A stretch of DNA of 64,000 bases from Allosphingosinicella sp042666435. Its GTDB lineage: Bacteria > Pseudomonadota > Alphaproteobacteria > Sphingomonadales > Sphingomonadaceae. Made by a program: the position numbers and the translations under genes. The notes under the pieces are model-generated. The model searched no databases. It saw only the letters and a program-made list of their open reading frames with translations, and was not told the DNA's origin. Within the stretch, counting starts at the first letter, position 1. Each line of letters starts with the position of its first letter. Positions 37,357 through 46,304 of the stretch are shown here, piece after piece. The stretch lies in NCBI RefSeq assembly GCF_042666435.1, contig NZ_JBHTDC010000001.1, positions 868,001-932,000 of the forward strand, written 5' to 3'.

Positions 37357-38835
37357 ATGGTCTCGGACTTGCCCGTATCCTCAGCCCCTGAGGGTCCCGG
37401 GGACATGCTCCCGGTCCCGCGCGGATTGTTCGATGTCTATGCGCTGGCGCTGCCGCGCGGCCATGGCTTCGGCGAGTGGCTGCCGTTCGAAGCGTGGCAG
37501 AGTCCGGACGAAAATTCATTCGCGATCATGACGCGGCACGCTGAAGACGATAGCATCGGCCTGATTATCATGCGGCGGCGCGAGGACTCGGTCTGGACGG
37601 TCCTCCGTGAGGATCATGTACTGGGAAGCGTCGAGGCGGCGCGCGAGCGAGCACAGGCTGCCCTTGAGAACGGCGCGCCGCTGGAGCCGCTGCCTTCCGG
37701 GGTGCAGCGCCGCACGCCCTTGCACGATCTTGAAGGGCGCGAGCCGAGCAAGATCTTCAGCATGCTGTTTCAGCCGTCGCACCAAAATGTCGCTTGGCTA
37801 CTCAACCAACTCTATCTTGCGCTGCCGCGGCCCGACCGGAACTGGGCGGCCGACTGCCAGACCGAGAATTTCCACACCCGGCTTTGGGAGGCGCAGCTGC
37901 TGGCGAGCTTTCGCGAACAGGGCATTCTGGTCACCCAGCCGTTCGAGTCGCCCGATTTCCGGATCGAAAACCGCGAGGGCCGCGCGGCGTGGGTCGAGGC
38001 GGTGACCGCCAATCCGCCGGTCCGTTTCGAGCCGGTCGGCGCGCGCCCGACCCGCCAGCCCGCCGAACCCGCCGAGCTGTTCTTCGGGGCAGCGGCGCTG
38101 CGCTTTGCCAAGACGATCGGCAACAAGCTCCAGCGCAATTATGCCGACCTCGAGCATGTCCAGGGCATGCCGTTCGCGATCGCGCTTGCAGATTTCCACG
38201 CGCCATCGTCGATGATGTGGAGCCGCGAGGCACTGATGGGATATCTCTACGGCATCAGCGCCGAGAAGATCGAAATCGATGGCGAACTCGTCGCGGTCGG
38301 CGGCGAAGCGACGCGGCTGCTCGGCGCGTCGGGTTTTCCGGCCGGGTTGTTCCGCACCGACGCCCAGAGCGAGCTGTCGGCGATCATCTTCACCAATGCC
38401 TGCACGCTCAGCAAGTTCAATCGGCTCGCCATCACCGCGGGCATGCCCACCCACGGACGGCGCTATGTCCGCTATGGCAAGATGTTCGACCCCGGCCCCC
38501 ACGCGCTCGACGGCCGTCCCTTCTGCCTCGACGTGACGAGCGAGGAATATCGCGGCCTCTGGCCACAGGGTTATGAGCCCTGGTGCGCCGAGCTGGAAGT
38601 GTTCCACAATCCGTTCGCACGGCATCCGCTTCCGCACGCATTGTTGCCCGAGGCGACCCATTGGTTCGAGCAGGACGGCGCGATCGACAAACACGCTCAT
38701 TACCCCAACTCGATCCTGTGGTCGGGCACGCTCATCCTCGATCCCCGTGACCCGATGCCGACCTATGAGACGATTCCGGCCTTCGTCGAGTACCTCGCGC
38801 GCCGCCGGATGACCCAGATGAAGAAGCCGGACTGA
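37357..38835 (+). CDS. Hypothetical protein, 492 aa, with a nuclease-like segment
   Basis: Soluble, Trp/Pro-rich protein, only 2 bp after the RHH-like gene. Residues about 173-215 (LWEAQLLASFREQGILV, SPDFRIENREGRAAWVEAVT) have the Glu ... Pro-Asp ... Glu layout of PD-(D/E)XK nucleases, but the final lysine is replaced (VEAVT), so catalysis is doubtful. The rest resembles nothing I know. The ATG at 37357 begins MVSDLPVSSAPEG; the motif-containing region starts about residue 20. Located in the right part of the island, with cotranscription and repression by the operator upstream inferred. Confidence 0.55.
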   Translation: MVSDLPVSSAPEGPGDMLPVPRGLFDVYALALPRGHGFGEWLPFEAWQSPDENSFAIMTRHAEDDSIGLIIMRRREDSVWTVLREDHVLGSVEAARERAQAALENGAPLEPLPSGVQRRTPLHDLEGREPSKIFSMLFQPSHQNVAWLLNQLYLALPRPDRNWAADCQTENFHTRLWEAQLLASFREQGILVTQPFESPDFRIENREGRAAWVEAVTANPPVRFEPVGARPTRQPAEPAELFFGAAALRFAKTIGNKLQRNYADLEHVQGMPFAIALADFHAPSSMMWSREALMGYLYGISAEKIEIDGELVAVGGEATRLLGASGFPAGLFRTDAQSELSAIIFTNACTLSKFNRLAITAGMPTHGRRYVRYGKMFDPGPHALDGRPFCLDVTSEEYRGLWPQGYEPWCAELEVFHNPFARHPLPHALLPEATHWFEQDGAIDKHAHYPNSILWSGTLILDPRDPMPTYETIPAFVEYLARRRMTQMKKPD

Positions 38836-39427
38836 GATCACGTCGTCGAACTCGAAAGGATCGCCGCCGGCTCGGGTCGGGTCAGCGAGCATCTTATCAG
38901 CTCGACGATCGCCACTTAGCCGACATGTGCATCTCTTGCGCGGATCAATCACCACCAAACGGGGCGACTGGAATTCTGCAGCTGATCGCTGATCTCTGCG
39001 GGAGCCATCAAACGCGCGGGCTGCCCTGAACGACAGCTACCCTCATGCGAGGCCTGAAAGCCGCCATGCCCCAAAAGGCGCAGCGTGAGCCATTCAGGAG
39101 GCGCTTTAGCGGGGCCTTAGGTGCGCCCTCAACACGGCTCCCCGCCCGCCGCGGCCTGAGCTCCTGCAGGTAGCCGCTCTACGACTTCCCATGCGCCCGA
39201 GTTCCGTTTTTTGTCATGCTTGGCGCGCCATTCTTCAGATTGGACCCGGGGTTGAAGCCCGCGTGTCCCGTCCATACATCGGTAGAGCGGACCGGGCCCC
39301 TCTGGCGGCCGTCCTTGGGACGGTTGTGATGTCGGACCGCATCGGGTTAGCTCGATGCAGGTTCGGATGGCCAATTCCCTCCTTCTCGTAGCCGACCGGT
39401 CGATGCAACATCGATAGGAAAGAGGCT
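38836..39427. other. Gene-free stretch, probable right edge of the island
   Basis: About 590 bp with no convincing coding frame on either strand. It separates island-type hypothetical genes from chromosomal housekeeping genes, so the right attachment site is expected about here or slightly downstream. No tRNA copy or long repeat of the tRNA-Arg end was found; the octamer GGTGCGCC near 39119 matches the tRNA end but is too short to count. Confidence 0.35.
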
Positions 39428-39601
39428 ATGAACCCGTTTATCTACAGGCTGACCGTCGTCCACCACAAGCTGGACGGCGAGATCAGGCGCGAGCTCAAGA
39501 AGCGCGTCCCCGACAGCTTCCGGCTGCTCCGTCTGAAGAAGCTGAAGCTTGCCGTGAAGGATCGCCTGCACGGGCACCTGCTCAAGCCTCAAATGGCCTG
39601 A
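39428..39601 (+). CDS. DUF465 (YdcH-type) small protein
   Basis: A 57-aa basic helical protein translated directly from the sequence. It starts MNPFIYRLTVVHHKLDGEIR and ends in RLKKLKLAVKDRLHG, the characteristic end of the DUF465 family of alphaproteobacterial small proteins with unknown function. It is preceded by AAAGAGG and fits the family's usual 50-75 aa length. It marks return to ordinary chromosomal sequence after the island. Confidence 0.8.
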   Translation: MNPFIYRLTVVHHKLDGEIRRELKKRVPDSFRLLRLKKLKLAVKDRLHGHLLKPQMA

Positions 39602-39679
39602 CCGCCAAGCCGCTCCGGCTTCAAACCTGTTCCAATGCCGCCCGCCTTCTTCGGCCGGCGAGAGGAGAGATGAAGCAAG

Positions 39680-40003
39680 ATGATGAAAATGATTTTCGCT
39701 GCCGTCGCGCTCGTCCCCCTCGCCGCCTGCGACGATGGCGGCGTGATTGACCAGACCATTCAGCAGGGCGTCCGGCAAAGTGCCGTCGAAGCCTGCACGG
39801 CATGGGTTCCCCAATCGGAAATCGCGATGGCGGCAGGGATCGACGGACAGCAACTATGCGCCTGCGCGGTTGATGAGGTGCTGGAAGGCAAGACCGTATC
39901 CGAGCTGCCGGAGCTGCGTCCGGACAGCGCGGAGTTTCGCGCTGCCGTAGCGCAATGTATCGGGAATATCCAACCAAGCGCCCCGGAACCTGAAACGAGC
40001 TGA
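39680..40003 (+). CDS. Small lipoprotein
   Basis: A 107-aa protein with a short basic start (MMKM), a hydrophobic stretch and the lipobox LAAC (cleavage before Cys17), so it should be lipidated and anchored in the envelope. The mature part has four cysteines (ACTAW, CACAV, QCIG), possibly two disulfides. AGGAGAGATG lies just upstream; starting at the second ATG (39683) is equally possible. Function unknown. It is the last gene before the leader peptide of the aromatic operon. Confidence 0.75.
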   Translation: MMKMIFAAVALVPLAACDDGGVIDQTIQQGVRQSAVEACTAWVPQSEIAMAAGIDGQQLCACAVDEVLEGKTVSELPELRPDSAEFRAAVAQCIGNIQPSAPEPETS

Positions 40004-40098
40004 CCGCGCGAGGTCCGCAGGAAACGTCTTGACAGGCGCGGCTTCGGTCGCCAGCCTTTACGCCGTGGCCTAGCGCGCCACCCACGGGAGCTTCAGGC

Positions 40099-40188
40099 AT
40101 GCGTACAGGACAGGACATTCGTCGCCCCTCCTCGCCGACGGCCGCTCCCTATTATTTTAGCTCGTTTATGGGCCGGTACGCCCGCTGA
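40099..40188 (+). CDS. Phe/Tyr-rich leader peptide of the shikimate operon
   Basis: A 29-aa ORF translated directly. Its C-terminal half reads APYYFSSFMGRYAR, i.e. three Tyr and two Phe codons in ten, 108 bp before the chorismate mutase gene. GGGAG is 8 bp upstream and a TTGACA (40029-40034) could be the -35 element. Ribosome stalling when charged tRNA-Phe/Tyr is scarce would regulate the operon of chorismate mutase, DAHP synthase and prephenate dehydratase. Complementary GGCGT (40189-40193) and ACGCC (40234-40238) could pair, but I see no T-run terminator, so the mechanism downstream of the peptide is unclear. Confidence 0.7.
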   Translation: MRTGQDIRRPSSPTAAPYYFSSFMGRYAR

Positions 40189-40295
40189 GGCGTATCGGAG
40201 TCGACCCCAGCCTTCCTGAAAATTCGAGCTGAAACGCCGCCCGCCGTCACCCCCGCGCCCTCGCGCGCGGTTCGGCCCCGGCGAAGAGACATGAC

Positions 40296-41021
40296 ATGCT
40301 ACACAGTCAAGGCCTTCCAAGGCTTGTCCACGATTCCGCGCCCCTCCAGCCGACGCTGGAGGGACTGAGACACGAGATAGATCAGCTGGACGACGCTCTC
40401 CTCGACCTGATCGAGCGGAGGATCGCCGCCTCCGGCGCGATCGCGCGACTGAAGCAATCGACGTCGGAAGGACGCCTGAACCTTCGCCCGCGACGGCAGG
40501 CGGCGATCGTCGAACGGCTGGCGACGCGGGCGCGCCACACCACTCCGGAGCTCATCGCCCATGTCTGGCGCGAACTGATGTCTCACAGCCTCCAGGCGCA
40601 GGTCCGTACCGAATTCGTCATCTGCGCCTCGCGCCAGCCCGAGGCGCTGCGCGAGCGGGTTCGCGAGCGGTTCGGTTCGGCCGCGTCGATCCGGTGCGTC
40701 TCGAGCCCGGCCGACGCGCTCGACGCAGCCCGGCAATGCGAAGCGGTGGCGGTGATCGAGCATGACCCGAACAGCGACTGGTGGATCGCGCTCCGAAACT
40801 CGGATCTGCTGGCCTTCGACAGGTTCGCGGAGAACGGGCGGCTGCTGGCGATCATCGTCGGGCGGGTGGCCGATGATGACGTCAACGATGGGCCGCTTCT
40901 TGTGGTCCTGGATGAGGAGGAGATTGGCGCGCGCAGGCCTCGCGGCCATTCGATCGAGACGCTTTCCTCACAGGGGGAATTGCGGCTCTGCCTCGTTTCG
41001 AATGCGGAGGCGGTCCGATGA
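40296..41021 (+). CDS. Chorismate mutase (AroQ type) with extra C-terminal domain
   Basis: Converts chorismate to prephenate at the Phe/Tyr branch. Residues about 20-105 are an AroQ-type helical domain: LRHEIDQLDDALLDLIERRI, AIARLKQ, then RPRRQAAIVERL with the usual Arg/Lys/Glu residues. The C-terminal about 130 residues (FVICASRQPEALRERV ... LLVVLDEEEIG) are unrecognised and might bind an effector. First structural gene of the coupled operon, overlapping the DAHP synthase gene by ATGA. Expected control by the Phe/Tyr leader upstream. Confidence 0.85.
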   Translation: MLHSQGLPRLVHDSAPLQPTLEGLRHEIDQLDDALLDLIERRIAASGAIARLKQSTSEGRLNLRPRRQAAIVERLATRARHTTPELIAHVWRELMSHSLQAQVRTEFVICASRQPEALRERVRERFGSAASIRCVSSPADALDAARQCEAVAVIEHDPNSDWWIALRNSDLLAFDRFAENGRLLAIIVGRVADDDVNDGPLLVVLDEEEIGARRPRGHSIETLSSQGELRLCLVSNAEAVR

Positions 41022-42277
41022 GCTGGAACCCTGGCAGCTGGCGCCATCGCCCCGCCGCGCAATTGCCCGCTTATCCCGACCCGGCGGCGCTCGGCCGGGT
41101 CGAGGCCCGCCTCGGCGCGTCGGCGCCGCTCGTCTGCGTCGCCGACATCCTCCATCTTCAGGCCCAGCTCGCGCACGTCTCATCCGGCCGCGCCTTCCTG
41201 CTGCAGGGTGGCGATTGCGCGGAAAGCTTCGCGGAATTCGGCTCGGACAAGGTGAGGATGACCTTCAACCTGCTGCTGCTCATGGGTGCGCTGCTTCGCG
41301 CCAGGAGCGGCCGCGAGATCGTCCACCTCGCCCGCATCGCCGGCCAGTTCGCCAAGCCGCGCTCTTCCGACACCGAGACGGCCGACGGCGTGACGCTTCC
41401 CAGCTATCGGGGAGACGCGGTCAACGCGCCGGCATTCGACGTCGCCAGCCGCACGCCCGACCCTCGGCGCCTCCTCGACGCGCATCGCCAGGCCCAGGTC
41501 ACCATCGAATTGCTCAAGGCCTATGCCGCAGCCGCTTATGCCGACCTGCCGACGATCCGCCGCGCCGTCGGCGACGACGAAGCTGGTCGGCCGGTAGCCA
41601 TGTTCACCAGCCATGAAGCCTTGCTGCTCAACTACGAACAGGCGCTCACTCGGTTCGACGAGGTCAGCGAGCGCTGGTGGGCGATGTCGGGGCACATGAT
41701 CTGGCTCGGCGACCGAACGCGGCAGCTGGACGGCGCCCATGTCGAATATGCGAGCGGCGTCGCGAATCCGGTCGGCCTCAAATGCGGCCCGAGCCTCGGA
41801 GCCGACGAGATGCTGCGCCTGATCGACCGGCTCGATCCGGACAACAAGCCGGGAAGGTTGGTCCTGATCGGACGGTTCGGCGCCGCCCATGTGCGGCGCC
41901 ACCTGCCGGCGCTGATGCGCGCGACCCGACGAGAGGGCCGTACCGCCATCTGGTCGATCGACCCGATGCACGGCAACACGCGCAGCCTGCGCGGATACAA
42001 GACGCGGCTCCTGCCCGACATCGTCGCGGAGACCGCGGCCTTCGTTGAAGTGGCGGAGGCGGAGAACGTTCATGCCGGGGGCATCCACCTGGAAATGACC
42101 GGGGCCGACGTGACCGAATGTCTCGGCGGAAGCCTTCCCATGTCCGAGGCGGATCTGCCGCGCCGCTACCTCACCCATTGCGACCCGCGCCTCAACCAGA
42201 CGCAGGCGCTGGATATCGCCGCCGAGGTCGCAGGCCTGATCGGGAGGCGGACGCTGATCACGTCCGATGCGGCATGA
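41018..42277 (+). CDS. 3-deoxy-7-phosphoheptulonate (DAHP) synthase, class II
   Basis: First step of the shikimate pathway: phosphoenolpyruvate plus erythrose 4-phosphate to DAHP. 419 aa, with plant-type class II signatures: SWNPGSWRHRPAAQLPAYPD, LLQGGDCAESFAE, RIAGQFAKPRSSDTE, VGLKCGPSLGADEMLRLID, IWSIDPMHGNT and GGIHLEMTGADVTECLGG, including the metal ligands Cys, His, Glu and Asp. Slightly shorter than many family members. ATGA overlaps on both sides. A second, unrelated class I DAHP synthase lies at 48548 under a Trp attenuator, so this copy probably serves Phe/Tyr demand. Confidence 0.95.
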   Translation: MSWNPGSWRHRPAAQLPAYPDPAALGRVEARLGASAPLVCVADILHLQAQLAHVSSGRAFLLQGGDCAESFAEFGSDKVRMTFNLLLLMGALLRARSGREIVHLARIAGQFAKPRSSDTETADGVTLPSYRGDAVNAPAFDVASRTPDPRRLLDAHRQAQVTIELLKAYAAAAYADLPTIRRAVGDDEAGRPVAMFTSHEALLLNYEQALTRFDEVSERWWAMSGHMIWLGDRTRQLDGAHVEYASGVANPVGLKCGPSLGADEMLRLIDRLDPDNKPGRLVLIGRFGAAHVRRHLPALMRATRREGRTAIWSIDPMHGNTRSLRGYKTRLLPDIVAETAAFVEVAEAENVHAGGIHLEMTGADVTECLGGSLPMSEADLPRRYLTHCDPRLNQTQALDIAAEVAGLIGRRTLITSDAA

Positions 42278-43605
42278 GCATGGCGGCGACGCCCCTTCTT
42301 CGGAATCGGGCCGAGGCGTTCCCCTCGCCGGCTCTGCGCGGTGCGATCGAGGTCCCCGGGGACAAGTCGATGTCCCACCGCGCCCTCATCCTGGGGGCTC
42401 TCGCGGATGGGACGACGCGGATCGCCGGGCTGCTCGAAGGCCGGGACGTGCTCCACACGGCGGAGGCTGTACGCCGTTTCGGCGCCACCGCCGAGCGCAT
42501 CGCTCCCGGCGCCTGGCATGTTACGGGCACGCGCTGGCGCTCACCCGTTATTCCGGTCGATTGCGGCAATTCGGGAACCGGGGTCCGACTGCTCATGGGC
42601 GCCGCCGCCGGCTTTTCGCTGGCGGCCCTGTTCACCGGCGACCGTTCGCTGAGCAAGCGCCCCATGGAGCGCGTCCTCGATCCGCTGCGCGCGATGGGCG
42701 CCGGCTTCGACGCCAGCGAAGGAGGGCGGCTCCCGGTCCGGCTGCGGGGCGGAACGCTCGGCGGCCTATGCTTTCGAAACGAAAGGGCGTCGGCGCAAGT
42801 GAAGTCCGCCATATTGCTCGCCGGCCTTCAGGCCCAGGGCGAGGTCGAGGTGGTGGAGCCCGTGCCGACCCGCGATCATATGGAGAATATGCTGCGCGCC
42901 TTCGGGTGCGAGGTCGAGATATGCGACGAGGCGGATGGCCGCCACATCCGGCTGGGCGGTCGGCGCGCTCTCGCCGCGACATCGGTTCGGATCCCGGGCG
43001 ACCCCTCTTCCGCCGCCTTCCCGCTCGTCGCCGGCCTTCTCGTTCCGGGATCGGAGATCATCCTGCGATCGGTGATGGTCAATCCGCTCCGCGCCGGCCT
43101 GTTCGCGACCCTGGCCGAAATGGGAGCCGACCTCCGGCTCGACGATGCGCGGTCCATGTCCGGCGAGCAGGTCGCGGACATCAAAGTTCGCTTCGGTCCC
43201 CTCCACGGCGTCGTCGTCCCGGCGGAGCGGGCGCCGTCGATGATCGACGAATATCCGATCCTCGCCGTCGCCGCCGCGTTCGCGACCGGCCGGACGGTCA
43301 TGCACGGACTGGCCGAGCTTCGCGTCAAGGAGAGCGACCGTCTCGCCGCGATCGTCGCCGGACTTCGCGCCTGTGGCGTCGATGCCTGGGACGAAGGCGA
43401 CACGCTCATCCTCGAGGGCTGTGGCGGACCGCCTCCGGGCGGGGCCGATGTCGCCGCTCACGACGACCACCGCATCGCGATGAGCTTCCTCGTGCTGGGG
43501 CTGGCCAGCCAAAACCCCGTCTCGGTGGATTCCGCGGGGATGATCGCCACCAGCTTTCCCGGCTTCGCGATGCTGATGAGGTCGCTGGGCGCGCGGATTT
43601 CATGA
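42274..43605 (+). CDS. aroA: 3-phosphoshikimate 1-carboxyvinyltransferase (EPSP synthase)
   Basis: Sixth step of the shikimate pathway. 443 aa from ATG 42274 (ATGA overlap); ATG 42280 also possible. Signatures: VPGDKSMSHRALILGALADG, NSGTGVRLLMGAAAG, RDHMENMLRAFGCEVE, GDPSSAAFPLVAGLLVPGSE and LRVKESDRLAAI, covering both substrate sites. The DKSMSHRAL start and the GNSGTG-type loop are complete. Position in the operon between DAHP synthase and prephenate dehydratase. Confidence 0.97.
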   Translation: MSMAATPLLRNRAEAFPSPALRGAIEVPGDKSMSHRALILGALADGTTRIAGLLEGRDVLHTAEAVRRFGATAERIAPGAWHVTGTRWRSPVIPVDCGNSGTGVRLLMGAAAGFSLAALFTGDRSLSKRPMERVLDPLRAMGAGFDASEGGRLPVRLRGGTLGGLCFRNERASAQVKSAILLAGLQAQGEVEVVEPVPTRDHMENMLRAFGCEVEICDEADGRHIRLGGRRALAATSVRIPGDPSSAAFPLVAGLLVPGSEIILRSVMVNPLRAGLFATLAEMGADLRLDDARSMSGEQVADIKVRFGPLHGVVVPAERAPSMIDEYPILAVAAAFATGRTVMHGLAELRVKESDRLAAIVAGLRACGVDAWDEGDTLILEGCGGPPPGGADVAAHDDHRIAMSFLVLGLASQNPVSVDSAGMIATSFPGFAMLMRSLGARIS

Positions 43606-44156
43606 GCCGGACCATCATCGCCTATCCGGGCCAGCCGGGAGCCTTCAGCCACCAGGCGTGCCTGGTCTTCCGCCCGTCCAGCGAGCCGGTCGCGCTGGCG
43701 AGCTTCGGCGCCGTCGTCGCCGCCGTGAATGGCGGCGAGACGGACCTCGGCATCCTGCCGGTCGAGAACAGCGCCGCCGGACCCGTGGCGGAAGTCCATC
43801 AGCTTCTCGCGGACGGCGGCCTCGCGACCGTCTCCGAACATGTTCTTCCGGTGCGTATGCATCTCCTCGCTCTTCGGGGCAGCCGGCTCGCGGACATCCG
43901 GATCGTCATCAGTCATCCCATGGCGCTTGCCCAGTGCGCCGGGACGCTCCGCTCACTCGCGCTTTCGGGCGAGGCAGCCGCCAACACCGCGGTCGCCGCG
44001 AAGAGGTTGGCGGCCACCACCGACCGCCACGTCGCCGTCCTGGCCTCCGAGGCCGCCGCGGAGGCTTACGGTTTGACGATCCTGCGCCGCGATGTGCATG
44101 ACCAGCCGGACAACGCCACGCGCTTCCGCGTGGTGGGGCGTCCTGGTGAGGCCTGA
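43602..44156 (+). CDS. pheA: Prephenate dehydratase, catalytic domain only
   Basis: Converts prephenate to phenylpyruvate for phenylalanine synthesis. 184 aa with the catalytic-domain motifs AYPGQPGAFSHQACLVF, ILPVENSAAGPVAEVHQLL and the terminal DNATRFRVVG (Thr-Arg-Phe catalytic motif). It ends within a few residues of that motif, so the usual C-terminal ACT domain for Phe feedback is missing. The frame stops normally and the next gene starts at the adjacent base, so this is not a truncation by insertion. Regulation may rest on the leader peptide. Confidence 0.93.
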   Translation: MSRTIIAYPGQPGAFSHQACLVFRPSSEPVALASFGAVVAAVNGGETDLGILPVENSAAGPVAEVHQLLADGGLATVSEHVLPVRMHLLALRGSRLADIRIVISHPMALAQCAGTLRSLALSGEAAANTAVAAKRLAATTDRHVAVLASEAAAEAYGLTILRRDVHDQPDNATRFRVVGRPGEA

Positions 44157-45215
44157 ATGAGCTACAATAGTTTCGGCCGCGTGCTGCGCTTCTCGACCTG
44201 GGGCGAGAGCCATGGGCCGGCGATCGGCGCTGTCGTCGACGGCTGCCCGCCGGGGCTCGAACTATCGGAGACCGACATCCAGCCGTGGCTCGATCGGCGC
44301 CGGCCCGGCACGTCGCGCTTCACCACCCAGCGGCGCGAGCCCGACGCGGTGCGCATCCTCTCCGGCCTGTTCGAAGGCCGCACCACCGGCACGCCGATAA
44401 GCCTGATGATCGACAATGTCGACCAGCGGTCGAAGGATTATGGCGACATCGCCGGCGCCTACCGCCCCGGCCACGCCGATCACGCCTATGACGCCAAATA
44501 CGGCCTGCGCGACTGGCGCGGCGGAGGACGCAGCTCGGCCCGCGAAACGGCGGCGCGTGTGGCCGCCGGCGCGGTCGCGCGCCTCGTCATCCCGGAGGTC
44601 TCGATCCGCGCCTATGTCGTCGAGATCGGCGGCGATCCGATCGACCCGGATGCCTTCGACGACTCCGCTATCGACGCGAACCCCTTCTTCTGCCCGGACG
44701 CGGCTGCGGTCGCGCGCTGGGAGCGGCTGATCGACGACGTTCGCAAGGCTGGCTCCTCGGTCGGTGCGGTCGTCGAATGCGTCGCGACCGGCGTTCCGGC
44801 CGGCTGGGGCGCGCCGGTCTATGCCAAGCTCGATGCGGAGCTTGCCGCCGCCTGCATGTCGATCAACGCCGTCAAGGGCGTGGAGATCGGCGACGGCTTC
44901 GCGGCGGCGCGGGCGCGCGGCGAGGACAATGCCGATCCGATGCGCGCGGGCCCGACCTTCCTCGCCAACCATGCCGGCGGAGTGGCGGGCGGCATTTCCA
45001 CCGGCCAGCCGGTGGTCGTCCGGGTCGCGTTCAAGCCGACCAGCTCGATCCTGACACCCGTGCCCACGATAGACCGAGAGGGCGCGGAGACCGAGATCAG
45101 CACCAAGGGGCGCCACGACCCTTGCGTCGGCATACGCGGCGTGGCCGTCGTCGAGGCGATGATGGCTTTGGTCCTCGCCGACCAGAAGCTGCTCCACCGG
45201 GCGCAATGCGGATGA
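44157..45215 (+). CDS. aroC: Chorismate synthase
   Basis: Last shikimate step: EPSP to chorismate, FMN-dependent. 352 aa, full length. Signatures: RFSTWGESHGPAIGAVVDG at the N-terminus, RRPGTSRFTTQRREPD, DYRPGHADH-type motif (YRPGHADHAYDAKYG), GGGRSSARETAARVAAGA and GISTGQPVVVRVAFKPTSSI. Starts directly after the stop of the dehydratase gene. Overlaps aroB by four bases. Confidence 0.97.
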   Translation: MSYNSFGRVLRFSTWGESHGPAIGAVVDGCPPGLELSETDIQPWLDRRRPGTSRFTTQRREPDAVRILSGLFEGRTTGTPISLMIDNVDQRSKDYGDIAGAYRPGHADHAYDAKYGLRDWRGGGRSSARETAARVAAGAVARLVIPEVSIRAYVVEIGGDPIDPDAFDDSAIDANPFFCPDAAAVARWERLIDDVRKAGSSVGAVVECVATGVPAGWGAPVYAKLDAELAAACMSINAVKGVEIGDGFAAARARGEDNADPMRAGPTFLANHAGGVAGGISTGQPVVVRVAFKPTSSILTPVPTIDREGAETEISTKGRHDPCVGIRGVAVVEAMMALVLADQKLLHRAQCG

Positions 45216-46300
45216 CCAGGGTCATTGTCGCGCTCGGCGAGCGAAGCTACGACGTCGTCATCGAGGAGGGCGCGCTGGACCGCGCCAGTGCGCATCTGGC
45301 GCCGTTCGCGCGCGATGGCCGTCTGATCGTGGTGAGCGACGAGACGGTCTGGGCCACCCAGGGGGTTCGGCTGACGCGCGGTCTCGGCGCCATCGAGGCG
45401 GTGCCGATCCTCGTCGCGCCGGGCGAAGCGAGCAAGAGTTGGGACACGCTCGCTCATGTCGTCGATCGCCTTATCGCGCTGGGCATCGAGCGGCGCGACC
45501 ATGTCGTCGCCTTCGGCGGCGGCGTGATCGGCGATCTCGCGGGATTCGCCGCTTCGATCGTCAACCGCGGCTGCGGCTTCGTCCAGATACCGACCAGCCT
45601 CCTCGCTCAGGTCGACAGCTCGGTCGGCGGCAAGACCGCGATCAACGTGCCGGCCGGCAAGAATCTGGTCGGCGCCTTCCACCAGCCGGCCTTCGTGCTG
45701 ATTGACCCCAATGTCCTCGCCACGCTCGACCCGCGCCAGCTGCGCGCCGGCTATGCCGAAATCGTCAAATATGCGCTGATCCAGGATGCCGGTTTCTTCG
45801 CCTGGCTGGAGGAGAATGGCGCGTCTCTACTCGCCCGCAACCCCGGCGCCCTCCATCATGCCATCGCGACAAGCGTCGCGGGCAAGGCGCGCATCGTCGC
45901 GGAGGACGAGCGGGAGACGGCGGGCAAGCGCGCGCTCCTCAACCTCGGCCACACATTCGGCCATGCGCTGGAGGCCGAGACGGGCTTTTCCGACCGCCTC
46001 CTCCATGGCGAAGCGGTCGCGGCGGGCATCGTCCTCGCCTTCGATTTCTCGGCCCACAAGGGCCTCTGCCCGGCAGGCGACGCGGAACGGGTCCGCGCGC
46101 ACCTCGCGGCGGTCGGGCTTCCGACCGACATCCGGGACCTCGGCACCGGCGGACGGCGGCTCGTGGGCCAGATGATGCACGACAAGAAGAAGGAGGGCGG
46201 CCGCCTGCCCTTCATCCTCGCCCGCGGGATCGGCCGCGCCTTCCTCGACAGAAAAGTCGACCTGGATGAGGTCGAAGCCTTCCTCGACCGGCGGACCTGA
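45212..46300 (+). CDS. aroB: 3-dehydroquinate synthase
   Basis: Second shikimate step: cyclises DAHP to 3-dehydroquinate using NAD and a metal. 362 aa. Motifs: VVAFGGGVIGDLAGFAASI, GCGFVQIPTSLLAQVDSSVG, GKTAINVPAGKNLVGAFHQP and LLNLGHTFGHALEAE with the metal-binding histidines. ATG 45212 gives the ATGA overlap seen at other junctions here; ATG 45206 would add two residues. Confidence 0.97.
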   Translation: MTRVIVALGERSYDVVIEEGALDRASAHLAPFARDGRLIVVSDETVWATQGVRLTRGLGAIEAVPILVAPGEASKSWDTLAHVVDRLIALGIERRDHVVAFGGGVIGDLAGFAASIVNRGCGFVQIPTSLLAQVDSSVGGKTAINVPAGKNLVGAFHQPAFVLIDPNVLATLDPRQLRAGYAEIVKYALIQDAGFFAWLEENGASLLARNPGALHHAIATSVAGKARIVAEDERETAGKRALLNLGHTFGHALEAETGFSDRLLHGEAVAAGIVLAFDFSAHKGLCPAGDAERVRAHLAAVGLPTDIRDLGTGGRRLVGQMMHDKKKEGGRLPFILARGIGRAFLDRKVDLDEVEAFLDRRT

Positions 46301-46304
46301 CGCC

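Noticed and set aside
39119..39126. Octamer GGTGCGCC as a right attachment site matching the tRNA-Arg end
   Set aside because: An 8-base match in GC-rich DNA is expected by chance and its flanks do not match.
39129..39374. Minus-strand 81-codon frame in the gene-free stretch
   Set aside because: Composition is Pro/Arg/Gly-rich, with no ribosome site and no family resemblance; looks like a shadow of GC-rich DNA.
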